Assembly: GCA_020200155.1 (NCBI GenBank)
Contig: JAIVJG010000007.1
Span: forward strand, 1-35,220
DNA from: Acidobacteriota bacterium
GTDB taxonomy: Bacteria > Acidobacteriota > Blastocatellia > Pyrinomonadales > Pyrinomonadaceae
Reading direction: 5' to 3'
DNA: 35,220 bases
Under the pieces are notes generated by a model that ran no database searches, was not told the DNA's origin, and saw only the letters and a list, made by a program, of their open reading frames with translations. Positions 1 to 8,203 of the stretch are shown piece after piece. The stretch's first letter is position 1; each line of letters begins with the position of its first letter. The translations under genes and the position numbers were made by a program.

Positions 1-1
1 G

Positions 2-295
2 AGCATCACGCCGCACACGAAGTTCAAGGCGGAGGCGTATGTTTTGACGAAGGAAGAGGGAGGGCGTCACACGCCGTTTTTCACGGGATACCGGCCACAG
101 TTTTACTTTCGGACGACGGACGTAACGGGGGTGGCAAGTCTGCCGGAGGGAGTGGAGATGGTGATGCCTGGAGACAATGTGGCGATGGAGATCGAGTTGA
201 TAACGCCGATCGCGATGGAGAAGGGTTTGAGGTTTGCGATACGGGAAGGTGGGCGGACGGTGGGAGCCGGCACTATCTCCGATATCGTTGAATAA
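2..295 (+). CDS. tuf: Elongation factor Tu, C-terminal end (partial)
   Basis: The last 97 codons of EF-Tu, the GTPase that delivers aminoacyl-tRNA to the ribosome; the gene starts outside the window. The reading frame begins at base 2 with [15 protein letters not shown] and contains [21 protein letters not shown] and a C-terminus rich in beta-strand residues, which is domain III and part of domain II of the family. The stop is TAA at 293-295. The GTP-binding domain is not visible. Position directly before rpsJ is the usual tuf (tufA-like) site at the head of the S10 cluster. Confidence 0.97.
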   Translation, partial: SITPHTKFKAEAYVLTKEEGGRHTPFFTGYRPQFYFRTTDVTGVASLPEGVEMVMPGDNVAMEIELITPIAMEKGLRFAIREGGRTVGAGTISDIVE

Positions 296-345
296 CTTTT
301 CAATTTGCGATTTCTGGTCTTAAGGATTCAGTCGCAAATCGAAAG
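296..345. repeat. Intergenic inverted repeat, tuf-rpsJ
   Basis: Arms 296-310 and 332-345 share the core TTGCGA/TCGCAA with a flanking CTTTY. This is the TTGCGATTT type, seen again at 12811-12897 and 21444-21505. The left arm begins at the base after the tuf stop. Confidence 0.6.
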
Positions 346-362
346 TCTGGAATTTAAAAATC

Positions 363-686
363 ATGCTGAACGAAAAGATCAGAATCAGGCTCAAGGCATA
401 CGATCATCGTGTGCTGGATCAATCCACCTCGGAGATCGTCGAGACGGCGAAGCGCACGGGTGCGCGCGTGGCGGGGCCGATCCCGCTCCCGACCTCAAAG
501 AATAAGTGGACTGTTCTCAGGTCGCCGCACGTGGACAAGAAGTCGCGTGAGCAGTTCGAGATCAGGACGCACAAGCGCCTGATGGACATTCTCGACCCGA
601 CGCCGCAGACCGTTGACGCGCTGATGAAACTCGACCTGCCGGCGGGCGTGGATGTCGAGATCAAGGCATTCGGCAGAGACAGATAA
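363..686 (+). CDS. rpsJ: 30S ribosomal protein uS10 (S10/NusE)
   Basis: A 107-residue uS10, slightly longer than the usual 102-105. It sits in the 30S head and, with NusB, also acts in transcription antitermination (family knowledge). The sequence opens [20 protein letters not shown] and carries the conserved [17 protein letters not shown] block and the terminal [10 protein letters not shown]. It is the first gene of the S10 operon after tuf. The ATG is the only sensible start; no strong Shine-Dalgarno is visible upstream, where A-rich sequence and an inverted repeat lie. Confidence 0.97.
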   Translation: MLNEKIRIRLKAYDHRVLDQSTSEIVETAKRTGARVAGPIPLPTSKNKWTVLRSPHVDKKSREQFEIRTHKRLMDILDPTPQTVDALMKLDLPAGVDVEIKAFGRDR

Positions 687-689
687 CAA

Positions 690-765
690 GGGATGAAGGA
701 TGAGGGATGAGGGATGAATAAAATACATCTCTTGTTCATCCCTCATCCCTTATCCCTCATCCCTT
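690..765. repeat. Heptamer inverted repeat, rpsJ-rplC
   Basis: The left arm (690-718) is a run of GGGATGA/AGGATGA 7-mers and the right arm (736-765) is its near-complete reverse complement. The loop is about 17 nt. The right arm ends one base before the GAGG Shine-Dalgarno of rplC (766-769). Confidence 0.85.
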
Positions 766-777
766 GAGGTTGTTGTG

Positions 778-1428
778 ATGGTTAACGGAATCATCGGTAA
801 AAAAGTCGGCATGACGCAGTTGTTCGCGGCGGACGGCAGGGTCGTCCCCGTGACGGTTATCAAGGCCGGGCCTTGCGTCGTGGTGCAGAAGAAGACCGCC
901 GCCGGGCCGGACGGTTACGACGCGGTGCAACTCGGACTCGTCGAAGAGAAGCCGGTCAAGCTCAAGAACGTCAACAAGCCGATGCGCGGCCACTTCGAGA
1001 AGACGGGCGGCGGCGTGCCTCCGACCCGCATCCTCAAGGAGCTTCGCGTCGAAGGCGCGAACGGCGAGGTCAACGTCGGCGACAAAGTTCTGGTTGACCA
1101 GTTCGCCGACGGCGACGCCATTGAGGTCATCGGAAAATCGAAGGGGCGCGGCTTCGCGGGCACGATCAAGCGGCACAACTTCAGCCGCGGCCCGGAGTCG
1201 CACGGCTCTATGAACGTGCGTGCGCCGGGTTCCATCGGCCAGTCGGCCTACCCCTCGCGCGTCATCAAGGGCACGCGTTCGTCGGGCCATATGGGCGACA
1301 AGCGCGTGACCGTCAGAGGTCTGACCGTGGCGCGCGTGGACGTGGAGAACAACCTGCTGATGGTGCGCGGCGCGGTGCCGGGCGCGAACGGCAGCGTCGT
1401 CGTCATCAAGAAATCGCAGAAGAAGTGA
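778..1428 (+). CDS. rplC: 50S ribosomal protein uL3
   Basis: A 216-residue uL3, an early-assembly protein near the peptidyl-transferase centre. It begins [16 protein letters not shown] and has the typical [20 protein letters not shown] and PGSIGQ segments. Gln155 corresponds to the glutamine that PrmB methylates in E. coli. An in-frame GTG lies one codon upstream at 775, but ATG 778 is 8 nt from GAGG (766-769) and is preferred. The stop TGA (1426-1428) lies inside the left arm of the next hairpin. Confidence 0.97.
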   Translation: MVNGIIGKKVGMTQLFAADGRVVPVTVIKAGPCVVVQKKTAAGPDGYDAVQLGLVEEKPVKLKNVNKPMRGHFEKTGGGVPPTRILKELRVEGANGEVNVGDKVLVDQFADGDAIEVIGKSKGRGFAGTIKRHNFSRGPESHGSMNVRAPGSIGQSAYPSRVIKGTRSSGHMGDKRVTVRGLTVARVDVENNLLMVRGAVPGANGSVVVIKKSQKK

Positions 1429-1493
1429 TAAGAGATGAGTGATAAGAAAAGACGACGGTTTGTCTTATCACTTATCACTTGTCTCTCATCGCT
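1424..1493. repeat. Heptamer inverted repeat, rplC-rplD
   Basis: Units are GTGATAA/GAGATGA in the left arm (1424-1447), with the complement TTATCAC/TCTCATC in the right arm (1464-1493). The rplC stop codon is part of the first unit. The same unit type recurs between rpsK and rpsD. Confidence 0.8.
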
Positions 1494-1508
1494 CGAACGG
1501 AGTGAGCT

Positions 1509-2222
1509 ATGCCTACCGTTAAGGTTCGCAATCTGAAGAACGAAGAGATCGGCGACCTCGATTTGTCGGACGCTGTGTTCGGCGCTGAGTTGAACGAATC
1601 GCTGATTCACGCGGCGGTGAAATCTCATCTGGCCGGCGCGCGTCAGGGCACTGTCGGGACGAAGACGCGCGGCGATGTGTCCGGCTCCGGCAAGAAGCTC
1701 TGGAAGCAGAAGGGGACAGGGCGCGCACGTATCGCCAGCATCCGCTCGCCACTCTGGAAGGGCGGCGGCAACGCGCACGGCCCGCAGGCGCGCGACTGGT
1801 CGCAGCCGCTGCCGAAAAAGATGCGGCGCGGCGCGTTGCGCTCCGCACTGTCGGAGCGGTTGCGCGAAGGAAACCTGCTCGTGGTTGACGAGTTCGTGCT
1901 GGAGAAGGCGAAGACGAAAGAGTTCATCGGCGCGCTCTCGACGCTCGAACTGGGCGGCAAGACGCTGCTCGTGGACAGGTTCGGCGACGACAACCCGCGT
2001 CTGGACAGCCTGCTGCTCGCCTCGCGCAACGTCAAGCGCGCGAAGGTCGTCAACAGCGCCGGCCTGAACATCTACGACGTGCTCTATCACGAAAAACTCG
2101 TCCTCTCTCGCGCCGCCGCCGAAGAGCTTTCGCGTGCGCTCGACCCGCAGTCGAAGCACGTCGCGGAGACGAACGACGACGCGGCGGAAGAGAGCAACGA
2201 ACAGGCGGAGGAGGCCGCGTAA
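1509..2222 (+). CDS. rplD: 50S ribosomal protein uL4
   Basis: A 237-residue uL4, longer than the usual 200-210. Its extended loop (residues about 58-95, including [20 protein letters not shown]) reaches the exit tunnel in known ribosomes. The last about 25 residues form an acidic Glu/Ala tail ([17 protein letters not shown]) outside the family core. In some bacteria L4 regulates the S10 operon; nothing in this sequence proves that here. The gene ends 4 nt before rplW. Confidence 0.97.
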   Translation: MPTVKVRNLKNEEIGDLDLSDAVFGAELNESLIHAAVKSHLAGARQGTVGTKTRGDVSGSGKKLWKQKGTGRARIASIRSPLWKGGGNAHGPQARDWSQPLPKKMRRGALRSALSERLREGNLLVVDEFVLEKAKTKEFIGALSTLELGGKTLLVDRFGDDNPRLDSLLLASRNVKRAKVVNSAGLNIYDVLYHEKLVLSRAAAEELSRALDPQSKHVAETNDDAAEESNEQAEEAA

Positions 2223-2226
2223 AAAG

Positions 2227-2532
2227 ATGAGAACAGTTTGGGACATCATCAAAGCGCCGGTCATCACGGAGAAGGCGCTCGTGGCGAAAGAGGAGTCGCA
2301 GGACGGTCGGCAGCTTTTGACCTTCCGCGTTGACACACGCGCCACCAAGCCGGAAATCAAGTCCGCCATCGAAAAGATTTTCAACATACAGGTGGACACC
2401 GTGCGTACCATCAACTACATGGGCAAGAAGAAGCGGCAGGGGCGCTTCGAGGGCCGACGGCCTTCGTGGAAGAAAGCCTACGTCACGCTCAAGGCGGGAC
2501 AAGACCCGTTCGACTACGGCGAAAATATCTAA
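2227..2532 (+). CDS. rplW: 50S ribosomal protein uL23
   Basis: A 101-residue uL23 that sits at the polypeptide exit and docks SRP and trigger factor (family knowledge). It begins MRTVWDIIKAPVITEKAL and contains VDTVRTINYMGKKKR, the typical loop and strand. The reading frame is open upstream to 2134 but overlaps rplD there. ATG 2227, four bases after the rplD stop with GGAGGA-like sequence inside the rplD end, gives the normal N-terminus and suggests translational coupling. Confidence 0.96.
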   Translation: MRTVWDIIKAPVITEKALVAKEESQDGRQLLTFRVDTRATKPEIKSAIEKIFNIQVDTVRTINYMGKKKRQGRFEGRRPSWKKAYVTLKAGQDPFDYGENI

Positions 2533-2538
2533 CAGCCG

Positions 2539-2591
2539 TGACAGGTGACAAGATAAGAACTTGTTCCCACCTGTCACCTGTCACCTGTCAC
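2539..2591. repeat. Heptamer inverted repeat, rplW-rplB
   Basis: GTGACAG units in the left arm (2539-2553) pair with CTGTCAC units in the right arm (2560-2591). The right arm has about four units and the left only two, so the arms are unequal. The same unit type recurs between rpmD and rplO. Confidence 0.82.
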
Positions 2592-2602
2592 GAAATAAAG
2601 TT

Positions 2603-3433
2603 ATGGGCATCAAGAAACTGAGACCGACATCGCCTGCGCGTCGCTACCAGACGTACCTGACGCGCGACGAGCTGACGCCGGGCGCGAAGCCTGAGAGGGC
2701 TTTGCTCGAACCGAAGACGCGCATCTCCGGGCGCAACAACGACGGGCATATCACCGTGCGTCGTCGCGGCGGCGGCCACAAGCGCTTTTACCGGATCATA
2801 GATTTCAAGCGCAACAAGCCGGGCATTCCCGGTCGCGTGACGCAGATTGAGTACGACCCGAACCGCTCGGCGCACATCGCGCTCATCACCTACCTCGACG
2901 GCGAGAAGCGCTACATCATCGCGCCCGTCGGCCTTGAGGTCGGCAAGACCGTGATGAGCGGGCCGGAGGCCGATATCCTGCCGGGGAACGCCCTGCCAAT
3001 CCACAACATCCCGCTCGGCACGCAGATTCACAACATCGAAATGCGTCCCGGCAAGGGCGGGCAAATGGCGAGAAGCGCAGGCTCGTTCGCGCAACTCGTC
3101 GCGAAAGAGGGCGACTACGCGCAACTCCGCATGCCTTCGGGCGAAGTACGGCGCGTGCCCGTCGTCTGCATGGCGACCGTGGGGCAGGTCGGCAACGTCG
3201 AGCACGAGAACGTCTCTTACGGCAAGGCCGGACGCTCGCGCTGGCATGGTTTGCGCCCGAAGGTGCGCGGCGTCGCGATGAACCCCGTAGATCACCCGCA
3301 CGGCGGCGGTGAAGGCAAGACCAGCGGCGGCGGCCATCCCGTCACGCCCTGGGGCCAGCCGACGCGCGGCTACAAAACGCGCAAGAACAAACGCACGCAA
3401 AACATGATCGTGCGCGACAGAAGGAAGAAGTAA
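2603..3433 (+). CDS. rplB: 50S ribosomal protein uL2
   Basis: A 276-residue uL2, needed for subunit association and peptidyl transfer. It begins [20 protein letters not shown] and carries the universally conserved DHPHGGGEG at 230-238, whose histidine is functionally important in the family. The frame is open upstream to 2561 through the right arm of the hairpin, but ATG 2603 gives the family N-terminus. No good Shine-Dalgarno is visible upstream (AAATAAAG). The C-terminus [17 protein letters not shown] is normal. Confidence 0.97.
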   Translation: MGIKKLRPTSPARRYQTYLTRDELTPGAKPERALLEPKTRISGRNNDGHITVRRRGGGHKRFYRIIDFKRNKPGIPGRVTQIEYDPNRSAHIALITYLDGEKRYIIAPVGLEVGKTVMSGPEADILPGNALPIHNIPLGTQIHNIEMRPGKGGQMARSAGSFAQLVAKEGDYAQLRMPSGEVRRVPVVCMATVGQVGNVEHENVSYGKAGRSRWHGLRPKVRGVAMNPVDHPHGGGEGKTSGGGHPVTPWGQPTRGYKTRKNKRTQNMIVRDRRKK

Positions 3434-3491
3434 GGAATGAAGGTAAGGAGGCGGTTGGAAGTAACAAACATCCCTCTGCCCTCATCCTTTT
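3432..3491. repeat. Degenerate inverted repeat, rplB-rpsS
   Basis: AAGGAATGAAGGTAAGGAGG in the left part pairs imperfectly with CCCTCTGCCCTCATCCTTTT on the right. The 7-bp phase is visible but eroded. It overlaps the rplB stop. Confidence 0.6.
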
Positions 3492-3514
3492 GAAGTGGAG
3501 CGAAGCGAAACGTT

Positions 3515-3808
3515 ATGGCACGTTCAGTTAAAAAAGGCCCGTTCATTGACGACTTTGTGCAGAAGGCTGTGGATCGCATCCGCCAGAGCGGCAACCGTCC
3601 GCCGGCTATTAAGACCTGGTCGCGCCGTTCAACGATCTCGCCCGACATGGTCGGGCTGACCTTCGGCGTCCACAACGGCAAGCGTCACATTCCCGTCTAC
3701 GTGACGGAGAACATGGTCGGACACAAGCTCGGCGAGTTCTCCCCGACGCGAACCTTCAAGGGGCATTCGGGCACGAAGGCTGAGAAGTCGTCGAAGCCGG
3801 CAAGATAG
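3515..3808 (+). CDS. rpsS: 30S ribosomal protein uS19
   Basis: A 97-residue uS19 in the 30S head that contacts uS13 and the A-site region. It starts [19 protein letters not shown] and has the conserved [17 protein letters not shown] and [16 protein letters not shown] motifs. It lies in the normal order between rplB and rplV, with hairpin elements on both sides. The upstream sequence AAGTGGAGCGAAGCG contains a GGAG about 15 nt before the ATG. Confidence 0.97.
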   Translation: MARSVKKGPFIDDFVQKAVDRIRQSGNRPPAIKTWSRRSTISPDMVGLTFGVHNGKRHIPVYVTENMVGHKLGEFSPTRTFKGHSGTKAEKSSKPAR

Positions 3809-3814
3809 TTAATG

Positions 3815-3879
3815 GTAAATAGTCAATAGTAAATGGTGAATAGATAACAACCATTCACGATTTACTATTCACCATTTAC
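3815..3879. repeat. Heptamer inverted repeat, rpsS-rplV
   Basis: Arms 3815-3841 and 3853-3879 match at 24 of 27 positions and consist of GTAAATA/GTCAATA/GTGAAT 7-mers, with an 11-nt loop. GAGG, the rplV Shine-Dalgarno, begins at the base after the right arm (3880). Same unit type as 5181-5254, 6421-6495 and 10279-10350. Confidence 0.9.
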
Positions 3880-3891
3880 GAGGTTTAAGTG

Positions 3892-4380
3892 ATGGAAGCG
3901 AAAGCAAGCGCAAAATATCTCCACGGGTCGCCGCAGAAGGCTCGTCTCGTGATTGACATGATTCGTGGCAAGAGTCTGGGGCAGGCGCTGGCGATTTTGC
4001 AGTTCACGAATAAGCGCGCCGCAGGCCACATCGAAAAGTGCGTGCGCTCGGCGTGGGCCAACGCCAACGAGGCCGCCGAGAAGGCGAACGTCTCCGTTGA
4101 CCCGGACGAGTTGTTCGTCAAAGCCGCGTTCGTGGATCAGGGGCCGACGAAGAACCGCCGTCGTGTACGTCCCGCGCCGCAGGGCCGCGCCTATCGCGAG
4201 CAGAGACACTTCTGCCACGTGACCGTGCTGCTGGGGACTGACGGGAAAGAAGACGCGCCGGTGGGCGGCAAGAGCACTTCGGGAAAAAAGCGCGCCGCCG
4301 CGCCCGCGACCGCGACGAAGAAGAAAACAGTCGTCGCTTCAAAAACTAAGGCTGTCAAAGAAGAGACGGCTCAAGAATAG
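3892..4380 (+). CDS. rplV: 50S ribosomal protein uL22 with basic C-terminal tail
   Basis: A 162-residue protein. Residues 1-115 or so are uL22 (MEAKASAKYLHGSPQKARLV, RRRVRPAPQGRAYR), whose hairpin lines the exit tunnel. The last about 45 residues are a Lys/Ala/Thr-rich tail (KKRAAAPATATKKKTVVASK) absent from ordinary 110-residue uL22. A GTG at 3889 is in frame, but ATG 3892 is 8 nt from GAGG (3880-3883) and is preferred. The stop is followed by rpsC 16 nt later. Confidence 0.95.
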   Translation: MEAKASAKYLHGSPQKARLVIDMIRGKSLGQALAILQFTNKRAAGHIEKCVRSAWANANEAAEKANVSVDPDELFVKAAFVDQGPTKNRRRVRPAPQGRAYREQRHFCHVTVLLGTDGKEDAPVGGKSTSGKKRAAAPATATKKKTVVASKTKAVKEETAQE

Positions 4381-4396
4381 TTGAACGGAGAAGATT

Positions 4397-5176
4397 GTGG
4401 GTCAGAAAGTTCATCCTTACGGTTTCCGCCTCGGCTACAACAAAGACTGGCATTCGCACTGGTTCGCCAAAAAGCAGTACGGCGATTACCTGATCGAAGA
4501 CCTCAAGTTGAAGGCCACCTTGAAGGCTCGCTTCGCCGGCGCGGGCGTCTCGCACGTTGACGTTGAGCGCGCGGCCAACCGCCTCAAGCTCATCATCTAC
4601 ACGTCGCGCCCCGGCATCATCATCGGTCGCAAGGGCGCGGAGATTGACAAGCTCAAGGCCGACATCGCCTCGCGCACGGGCCGCGAAGTGCTGGTCTCGA
4701 TTCAGGAAATCCATAAGCCGGAACTGAACGCGCAGTTGCAGGCCGAGAAGATCGCGCAGCAGTTAGAGAAGCGCATCGCCTTTCGCCGCGCCATGCGTAA
4801 GACCGTCGAAGAGACTCTGCGCTTCGGCGGGCAGGGCATCAAGGTCAAGGTCGCAGGCCGCTTGAACGGCGCGGAGATCGCACGCAGCGAGTGGCACCTG
4901 CAAGGGCGTCTCCCACTGCACACACTGCGCGCCGACGTTGACTACGGCTTTACGGAAGCGCACACGACGTTCGGCGTGATCGGCGTCAAGGTCTGGATAT
5001 ATCGCGGTGAAATTCTCGACCCGAAGGCGGCGATGGCACGCGGCACACAGACCGACCCGATCAACGAGCCACGCCCCGAGCGCGGCAGCGACGGGCGACG
5101 CCCGCGCCCGCGCCGCGACGAAGGCGAAGGACGCCCGCGCGGCGACCGTGGGGGCCGGCCTCCCGGCAGAAGATAA
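4397..5176 (+). CDS. rpsC: 30S ribosomal protein uS3
   Basis: A 259-residue uS3 with an N-terminal KH domain (GIIIGRKG, residues 73-80) and the C-terminal domain ([29 protein letters not shown]). It forms part of the mRNA entry channel and has helicase activity together with uS4 (family knowledge). It uses a GTG start at 4397 with GGAG 6 nt upstream. Residues from about 226 form an Arg/Gly/Pro-rich, probably disordered tail ([18 protein letters not shown]) beyond the family core. Confidence 0.97.
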   Translation: MGQKVHPYGFRLGYNKDWHSHWFAKKQYGDYLIEDLKLKATLKARFAGAGVSHVDVERAANRLKLIIYTSRPGIIIGRKGAEIDKLKADIASRTGREVLVSIQEIHKPELNAQLQAEKIAQQLEKRIAFRRAMRKTVEETLRFGGQGIKVKVAGRLNGAEIARSEWHLQGRLPLHTLRADVDYGFTEAHTTFGVIGVKVWIYRGEILDPKAAMARGTQTDPINEPRPERGSDGRRPRPRRDEGEGRPRGDRGGRPPGRR

Positions 5177-5180
5177 GCGA

Positions 5181-5254
5181 GTAAATGGTCAATGGTAAAT
5201 GGTGAATAGAGGGCTTCAGAGTCAGCCACCATTTGCTATTCACCATTTACCATT
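5181..5254. repeat. Heptamer inverted repeat, rpsC-rplP
   Basis: GTAAATG/GTCAATG/GTGAATA units in the left arm (5181-5209) pair with the right arm (5228-5254); a 19-nt block at 5191-5209 has an exact reverse complement in the right arm. A GAAGAGGG Shine-Dalgarno follows directly. Confidence 0.88.
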
Positions 5255-5269
5255 GAAGAGGGTTACATC

Positions 5270-5698
5270 ATGTTGATGCCGAAAAAAGTTAAGCACCGGA
5301 AGCAGATGAAGGGCCGGATGAAGGGCACGGCGCAACGCGGCAGCGCCATCAGCTTCGGTGAGTACGGGTTGAAGACTCTGGAGCCGGGCTGGATCACCGA
5401 CCGCCAGATCGAGGCCGCTCGTATCGCCATGACGCGCCACATCAAGCGCGGCGGCAAAATCTGGATACGCATGTTCCCGGACAAGCCCATCACGAAGAAG
5501 CCTGCGGAAACCCGCATGGGCAAAGGCAAGGGCGCACCGGAATACTGGGTGGCGGTCGTCAAGCCGGGCCGCGTCCTCTACGAAATTGAAGGTGTTGACG
5601 AGACGACGGCGCGCGAAGCGATGCGTCTGGCGGCGCAGAAGCTGCCGGTCAAGACCAAGTTCGTGACCCGCGCCGAGCAAGAGGGAGGCGCAGTTTAA
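5270..5698 (+). CDS. rplP: 50S ribosomal protein uL16
   Basis: A 142-residue uL16, a late-assembly protein at the A-site tRNA elbow. It starts [19 protein letters not shown] and contains [24 protein letters not shown] and [20 protein letters not shown], both diagnostic. The stop is only two bases before the rpmC ATG, so the two are likely translated in a coupled way. GAGG lies about 8 nt before the start. Confidence 0.97.
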   Translation: MLMPKKVKHRKQMKGRMKGTAQRGSAISFGEYGLKTLEPGWITDRQIEAARIAMTRHIKRGGKIWIRMFPDKPITKKPAETRMGKGKGAPEYWVAVVKPGRVLYEIEGVDETTAREAMRLAAQKLPVKTKFVTRAEQEGGAV

Positions 5699-5700
5699 TT

Positions 5701-5922
5701 ATGGCGAAGAGACGTGAAGAAATAGATCGCCTGCGCGATTTGTCGGACGCGGACTTGAAGGAAGAAGCGGCGCGCATCAAAGAGTCGCTCTTCCGGCTCA
5801 ACTTCAAGCTGGCGCTCGGCGACATGGACGCGGTTAAGACCGTGCGCCGCGAGAAAAAATCCCTCGCGCGCCTGCGGACTATGATGCGCCAGCGCGAGTT
5901 GGAGCAGGCGGCGACAAAGTAA
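5701..5922 (+). CDS. rpmC: 50S ribosomal protein uL29
   Basis: A 73-residue uL29, a small helical protein near the exit tunnel. It has the family pattern LRDLSDADLKEEAARIKESLFRLNFKLALG and a second helix of the VRREKKSLARLRTMMRQRE type. It follows rplP with a 2-nt gap, and the GGGAGG inside the end of rplP can serve as its Shine-Dalgarno. Length and position are normal. Confidence 0.95.
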   Translation: MAKRREEIDRLRDLSDADLKEEAARIKESLFRLNFKLALGDMDAVKTVRREKKSLARLRTMMRQRELEQAATK

Positions 5923-5923
5923 A

Positions 5924-5996
5924 TGTTGAACGATAAACGCGCAGTGATGAATTAAGAGAAGCTCCGGCTTTCGTTCGTCAACACGCATTTATCAAT
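5924..5996. repeat. Degenerate heptamer inverted repeat, rpmC-rpsQ
   Basis: GATAAACGCG-type left arm (5932-5951) and right arm (5974-5993) pair at about 15 of 20 positions. The left arm reads as eroded 7-mers of the AATGATG type. GAGG for rpsQ follows at 5998. Confidence 0.6.
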
Positions 5997-6007
5997 AGAG
6001 GTTTGTA

Positions 6008-6421
6008 ATGGCAGAAGAGACGCAGGACAACAGTCAGGAAACGGAGCGCACGGGCGACGAGCAGGCAGCCGTGGTGGCGGCGGACGTGAAGTCTGGCGAG
6101 AGCCTCGCGCACGAGGTCGCGCCGGGCGTGGATTCGCAGGCGGGCAACGCCGCAGGCACGGAAGCCGGCAAGCGCGGGCATCGCGCGGAGAAAATCGGCA
6201 TCGTCGCCTCCGACAAGATGGAGAAGACGGTCGTGGTGCGCGTGGATCGCTTAATCAAGCACCCGAAGTATCGCCGCTACGTCCGCCGCACGTCCAAGTT
6301 CATGGCGCACGACGAGTCCGGCGCGACCATCGGCGACAAGGTACGCATCGTCGAGACGCGGCCCCTCTCGGCGCGCAAACGCTGGCGCGTCGTCGAGATC
6401 GTTCAGAAGGCACAGAAGTAG
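6008..6421 (+). CDS. rpsQ: 30S ribosomal protein uS17 with acidic N-terminal extension
   Basis: A 137-residue protein against about 80-90 for ordinary uS17. The conserved core begins near residue 61 (KIGIVASDKMEKTVVVRVDRL) and continues with HPKYRRYVRRTSKFMAHDE and RIVETRPLSARKRWRVVEI. The first about 55 residues are Glu/Asp/Ala/Gly-rich (MAEETQDNSQETERTGDEQ) and probably disordered. The start is supported by GAGG (5998-6001) 6 nt upstream, and no internal start would give the plain core. uS17 binds 16S rRNA early in assembly; the role of the extension is unknown. Confidence 0.95.
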   Translation: MAEETQDNSQETERTGDEQAAVVAADVKSGESLAHEVAPGVDSQAGNAAGTEAGKRGHRAEKIGIVASDKMEKTVVVRVDRLIKHPKYRRYVRRTSKFMAHDESGATIGDKVRIVETRPLSARKRWRVVEIVQKAQK

Positions 6422-6495
6422 TGAATGGTTAATGGTCAATAGTAAATGGATGAAGAGGGTTATTTCCATTTACCATTCACTGTTCACTATTTATC
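6421..6495. repeat. Heptamer inverted repeat, rpsQ-rplN
   Basis: GTGAATG/GTTAATG/GTCAATA/GTAAATG units on the left (6421-6450) pair with the right arm (about 6465-6495). It starts at the last base of the rpsQ stop and ends at the AGGAG Shine-Dalgarno of rplN (6496-6500). Confidence 0.85.
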
Positions 6496-6506
6496 AGGAG
6501 TGAGTC

Positions 6507-6878
6507 ATGGCAATTCAGATGCAAACGTCTCTGGACGTGGCGGACAATTCGGGCGCGCGTCGCGTGGAGATGATTATGTCCATCGGCGGCTCGACCGGGC
6601 GTAAGGCGAGCCTCGGCGACAAGATCAAGGTGACGGTCAAAGAGGCCGCGCCGGACGGGGGCGTGAAGAAGGGGACGGTGCATAACGCCGTCATCGTCCG
6701 CACGCGCAAGGAGGTGCGCCGCAAGGACGGCACCTACATCCGTTTCGACCAGAACGCCTGTGTGCTCATCAAGCCCGACGACACGCCCATCGGCACGCGC
6801 GTCTTCGGCCCCGTCGCCAGAGAACTGCGCGACCGCAACTTTATGAAGATCGTTTCGCTCGCGCCGGAGGTGATTTAA
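6507..6878 (+). CDS. rplN: 50S ribosomal protein uL14
   Basis: A 123-residue uL14 of normal length, located at the subunit interface; it is the known docking site of RsfS, encoded at 23269-23790 in this window. It opens [21 protein letters not shown] and contains [20 protein letters not shown] and [25 protein letters not shown] sits 6 nt before the ATG. The stop is 2 nt before the GTG of rplX. Confidence 0.97.
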   Translation: MAIQMQTSLDVADNSGARRVEMIMSIGGSTGRKASLGDKIKVTVKEAAPDGGVKKGTVHNAVIVRTRKEVRRKDGTYIRFDQNACVLIKPDDTPIGTRVFGPVARELRDRNFMKIVSLAPEVI

Positions 6879-6880
6879 CA

Positions 6881-7225
6881 GTGGCAACTAAGGGAAACAA
6901 GCGCTCCAAGGTCAGGAAGGGCGATCAGGTCGTCGTCATCGCCGGGCGCGATAACGGCAAGCGCGGTCGCGTGCTCGAAGTCCTGCCCGCCGACGGCAAG
7001 GTGAAAGTCGAGGGCGTGGCGATGATGAAAAAGCATCAGCGCGGCAACCAGCAACTCAATCGCGGCGGCGGCATCATCGAGAAGGAAGCCTACATCAACA
7101 TCTCGAACGTACAGTTGATTGACCCGCAGTCCGGCAAACCGACGCGCGTCCGTTACGAAGTGGCGGACGACGGCTCGAAGACACGCGTCGCGACCGGCAG
7201 CGGCCAGACTTTGGACAAAGCGTAG
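6881..7225 (+). CDS. rplX: 50S ribosomal protein uL24
   Basis: A 114-residue uL24 with the KOW motif near the N-terminus (KVRKGDQVVVIAGRDNGKRG) and the conserved GGGIIEKEAYINISNVQLID. It is an assembly initiator for 23S rRNA in the family. It uses a GTG start two bases after rplN; GGAGG inside the end of rplN (6866-6870) is 10 nt away. The last about 15 residues are variable. The 93-nt gap to rplE lacks a heptamer hairpin, unlike most gaps here. Confidence 0.95.
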   Translation: MATKGNKRSKVRKGDQVVVIAGRDNGKRGRVLEVLPADGKVKVEGVAMMKKHQRGNQQLNRGGGIIEKEAYINISNVQLIDPQSGKPTRVRYEVADDGSKTRVATGSGQTLDKA

Positions 7226-7318
7226 AAACCGAGCGGCACGAAAAGCCGCCGGCGCGGAAACGTCAGGCTCCGTTTGGGCTGGGACGAGACCCGTGCGAAT
7301 GTGTGAGGTAGAGAAGAA

Positions 7319-7861
7319 ATGGCAGCCAGATTAAAAGAGCGTTATCAAAAAGAAATCGCACCGGCGCTCGCCAAGGAGTTCGGCATCACGAACACGATGG
7401 CGATTCCGAAGGTGGAAAAAGTCGTCATCAACATGGGACTCGGCGAGGCCATCGCCAATGCCAAGATCATTGACACGGCAGCGGACGAGTTGCGCTCCGT
7501 GACGGGCCAGAAGCCCGTCACGACGAAAGCCAAAAAATCCATCGCGGCCTTCAAACTGCGCCAGGGTATGCCCATCGGCTCGATGGTGACGTTGCGCGGC
7601 GATAGGATGTACGAGTTCCTCGACCGTCTGGTGTCGGTCGCGCTGCCGCGCGTCAGGGACTTTCGCGGCGTCAGCCCCAAGGCGTTCGACGGGCGCGGCA
7701 ACTACACGCTCGGCGTCCGCGACCAGTTGATCTTCCCCGAAATTGATTTCAACAAAGTGGACAAGACGCGCGGGATGAACATCTCAATCGTCACCACCGC
7801 ACGCAACGACGAGCAGGCACGCGCGCTCCTCAAGGCGCTCGGCATGCCGTTCAGACAATAA
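7319..7861 (+). CDS. rplE: 50S ribosomal protein uL5
   Basis: A 180-residue uL5 of the central protuberance that binds 5S rRNA. It has the signature [14 protein letters not shown], the block [20 protein letters not shown], the P-site loop ([20 protein letters not shown]) and the C-terminal [19 protein letters not shown]. Length is normal. The start ATG follows AGAGAAGAA, a weak purine-rich site. Confidence 0.97.
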   Translation: MAARLKERYQKEIAPALAKEFGITNTMAIPKVEKVVINMGLGEAIANAKIIDTAADELRSVTGQKPVTTKAKKSIAAFKLRQGMPIGSMVTLRGDRMYEFLDRLVSVALPRVRDFRGVSPKAFDGRGNYTLGVRDQLIFPEIDFNKVDKTRGMNISIVTTARNDEQARALLKALGMPFRQ

Positions 7862-7864
7862 CGT

Positions 7865-7926
7865 AGGGGCTTGGAAAGTTAGGGGCTGGCGAAAACCAGC
7901 GACCGACCTTCCAGCCTCAAGCCTCT
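7865..7926. repeat. Degenerate heptamer inverted repeat, rplE-rpsN
   Basis: AGGGGCTTGG...GGGGCTGG on the left pairs with CCAGC...CCTCAAGCCTCT on the right. Same GGCTGGA/GGAGGCC type as 15277-15330 and 26622-26689. GAGG for rpsN follows at once. Confidence 0.65.
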
Positions 7927-7934
7927 GAGGTTCT

Positions 7935-8120
7935 ATGGCAAAGAAGTCACTGATCGCGAAAGCGAACCGGAAACCGAAATTCTCTGTGCGCGCATACACG
8001 CGCTGCCAGCGTTGCGGCAGGCCGCGCGCGTACCTGCGTAAGTTTAAGCTGTGCCGCATCTGCTTCCGCGAACTGGCGCTACAGGGGCAAATCCCCGGCG
8101 TCGTTAAGTCGAGTTGGTAA
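7935..8120 (+). CDS. rpsN: 30S ribosomal protein uS14, zinc-binding type Z
   Basis: A 61-residue short uS14 with a Cys4 zinc site: C24, C27, C40 and C43 ([20 protein letters not shown]). This is the zinc-containing form, in contrast to the roughly 100-residue zinc-free form. It ends [15 protein letters not shown], the family C-terminus. It lies between rplE and rpsH as usual for spc operons. Confidence 0.97.
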   Translation: MAKKSLIAKANRKPKFSVRAYTRCQRCGRPRAYLRKFKLCRICFRELALQGQIPGVVKSSW

Positions 8121-8131
8121 TTTAGCATTCG

Positions 8132-8180
8132 ACCGCCAGCAGTCAGCCGCGCGCCGAGTCGCAGAGCCGAAACCTGGCGG
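8132..8180. repeat. Weak inverted repeat, rpsN-rpsH
   Basis: CCGCCAG (8133-8139) and CTGGCGG (8174-8180) form 7-bp arms, and the left side reads CAGCAGTCAGC, similar to the rplO-secY element. It may be an eroded member of the same class or chance in GC-rich sequence. Confidence 0.35.
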
Positions 8181-8203
8181 CTTCATTTGGAGCTTATAGA
8201 GTA

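Noticed and set aside
690-765. CRISPR array or phase-variable simple repeat
   Set aside because: There are no spacers of constant length; the repeats are arms of a hairpin and each gap has its own unit, so neither label fits.
1248-2414. Long open frame on the minus strand opposite rplC/rplD/rplW (388 codons)
   Set aside because: It covers three certain r-protein genes on the other strand and has no family features; GC-rich third positions keep antisense frames open.
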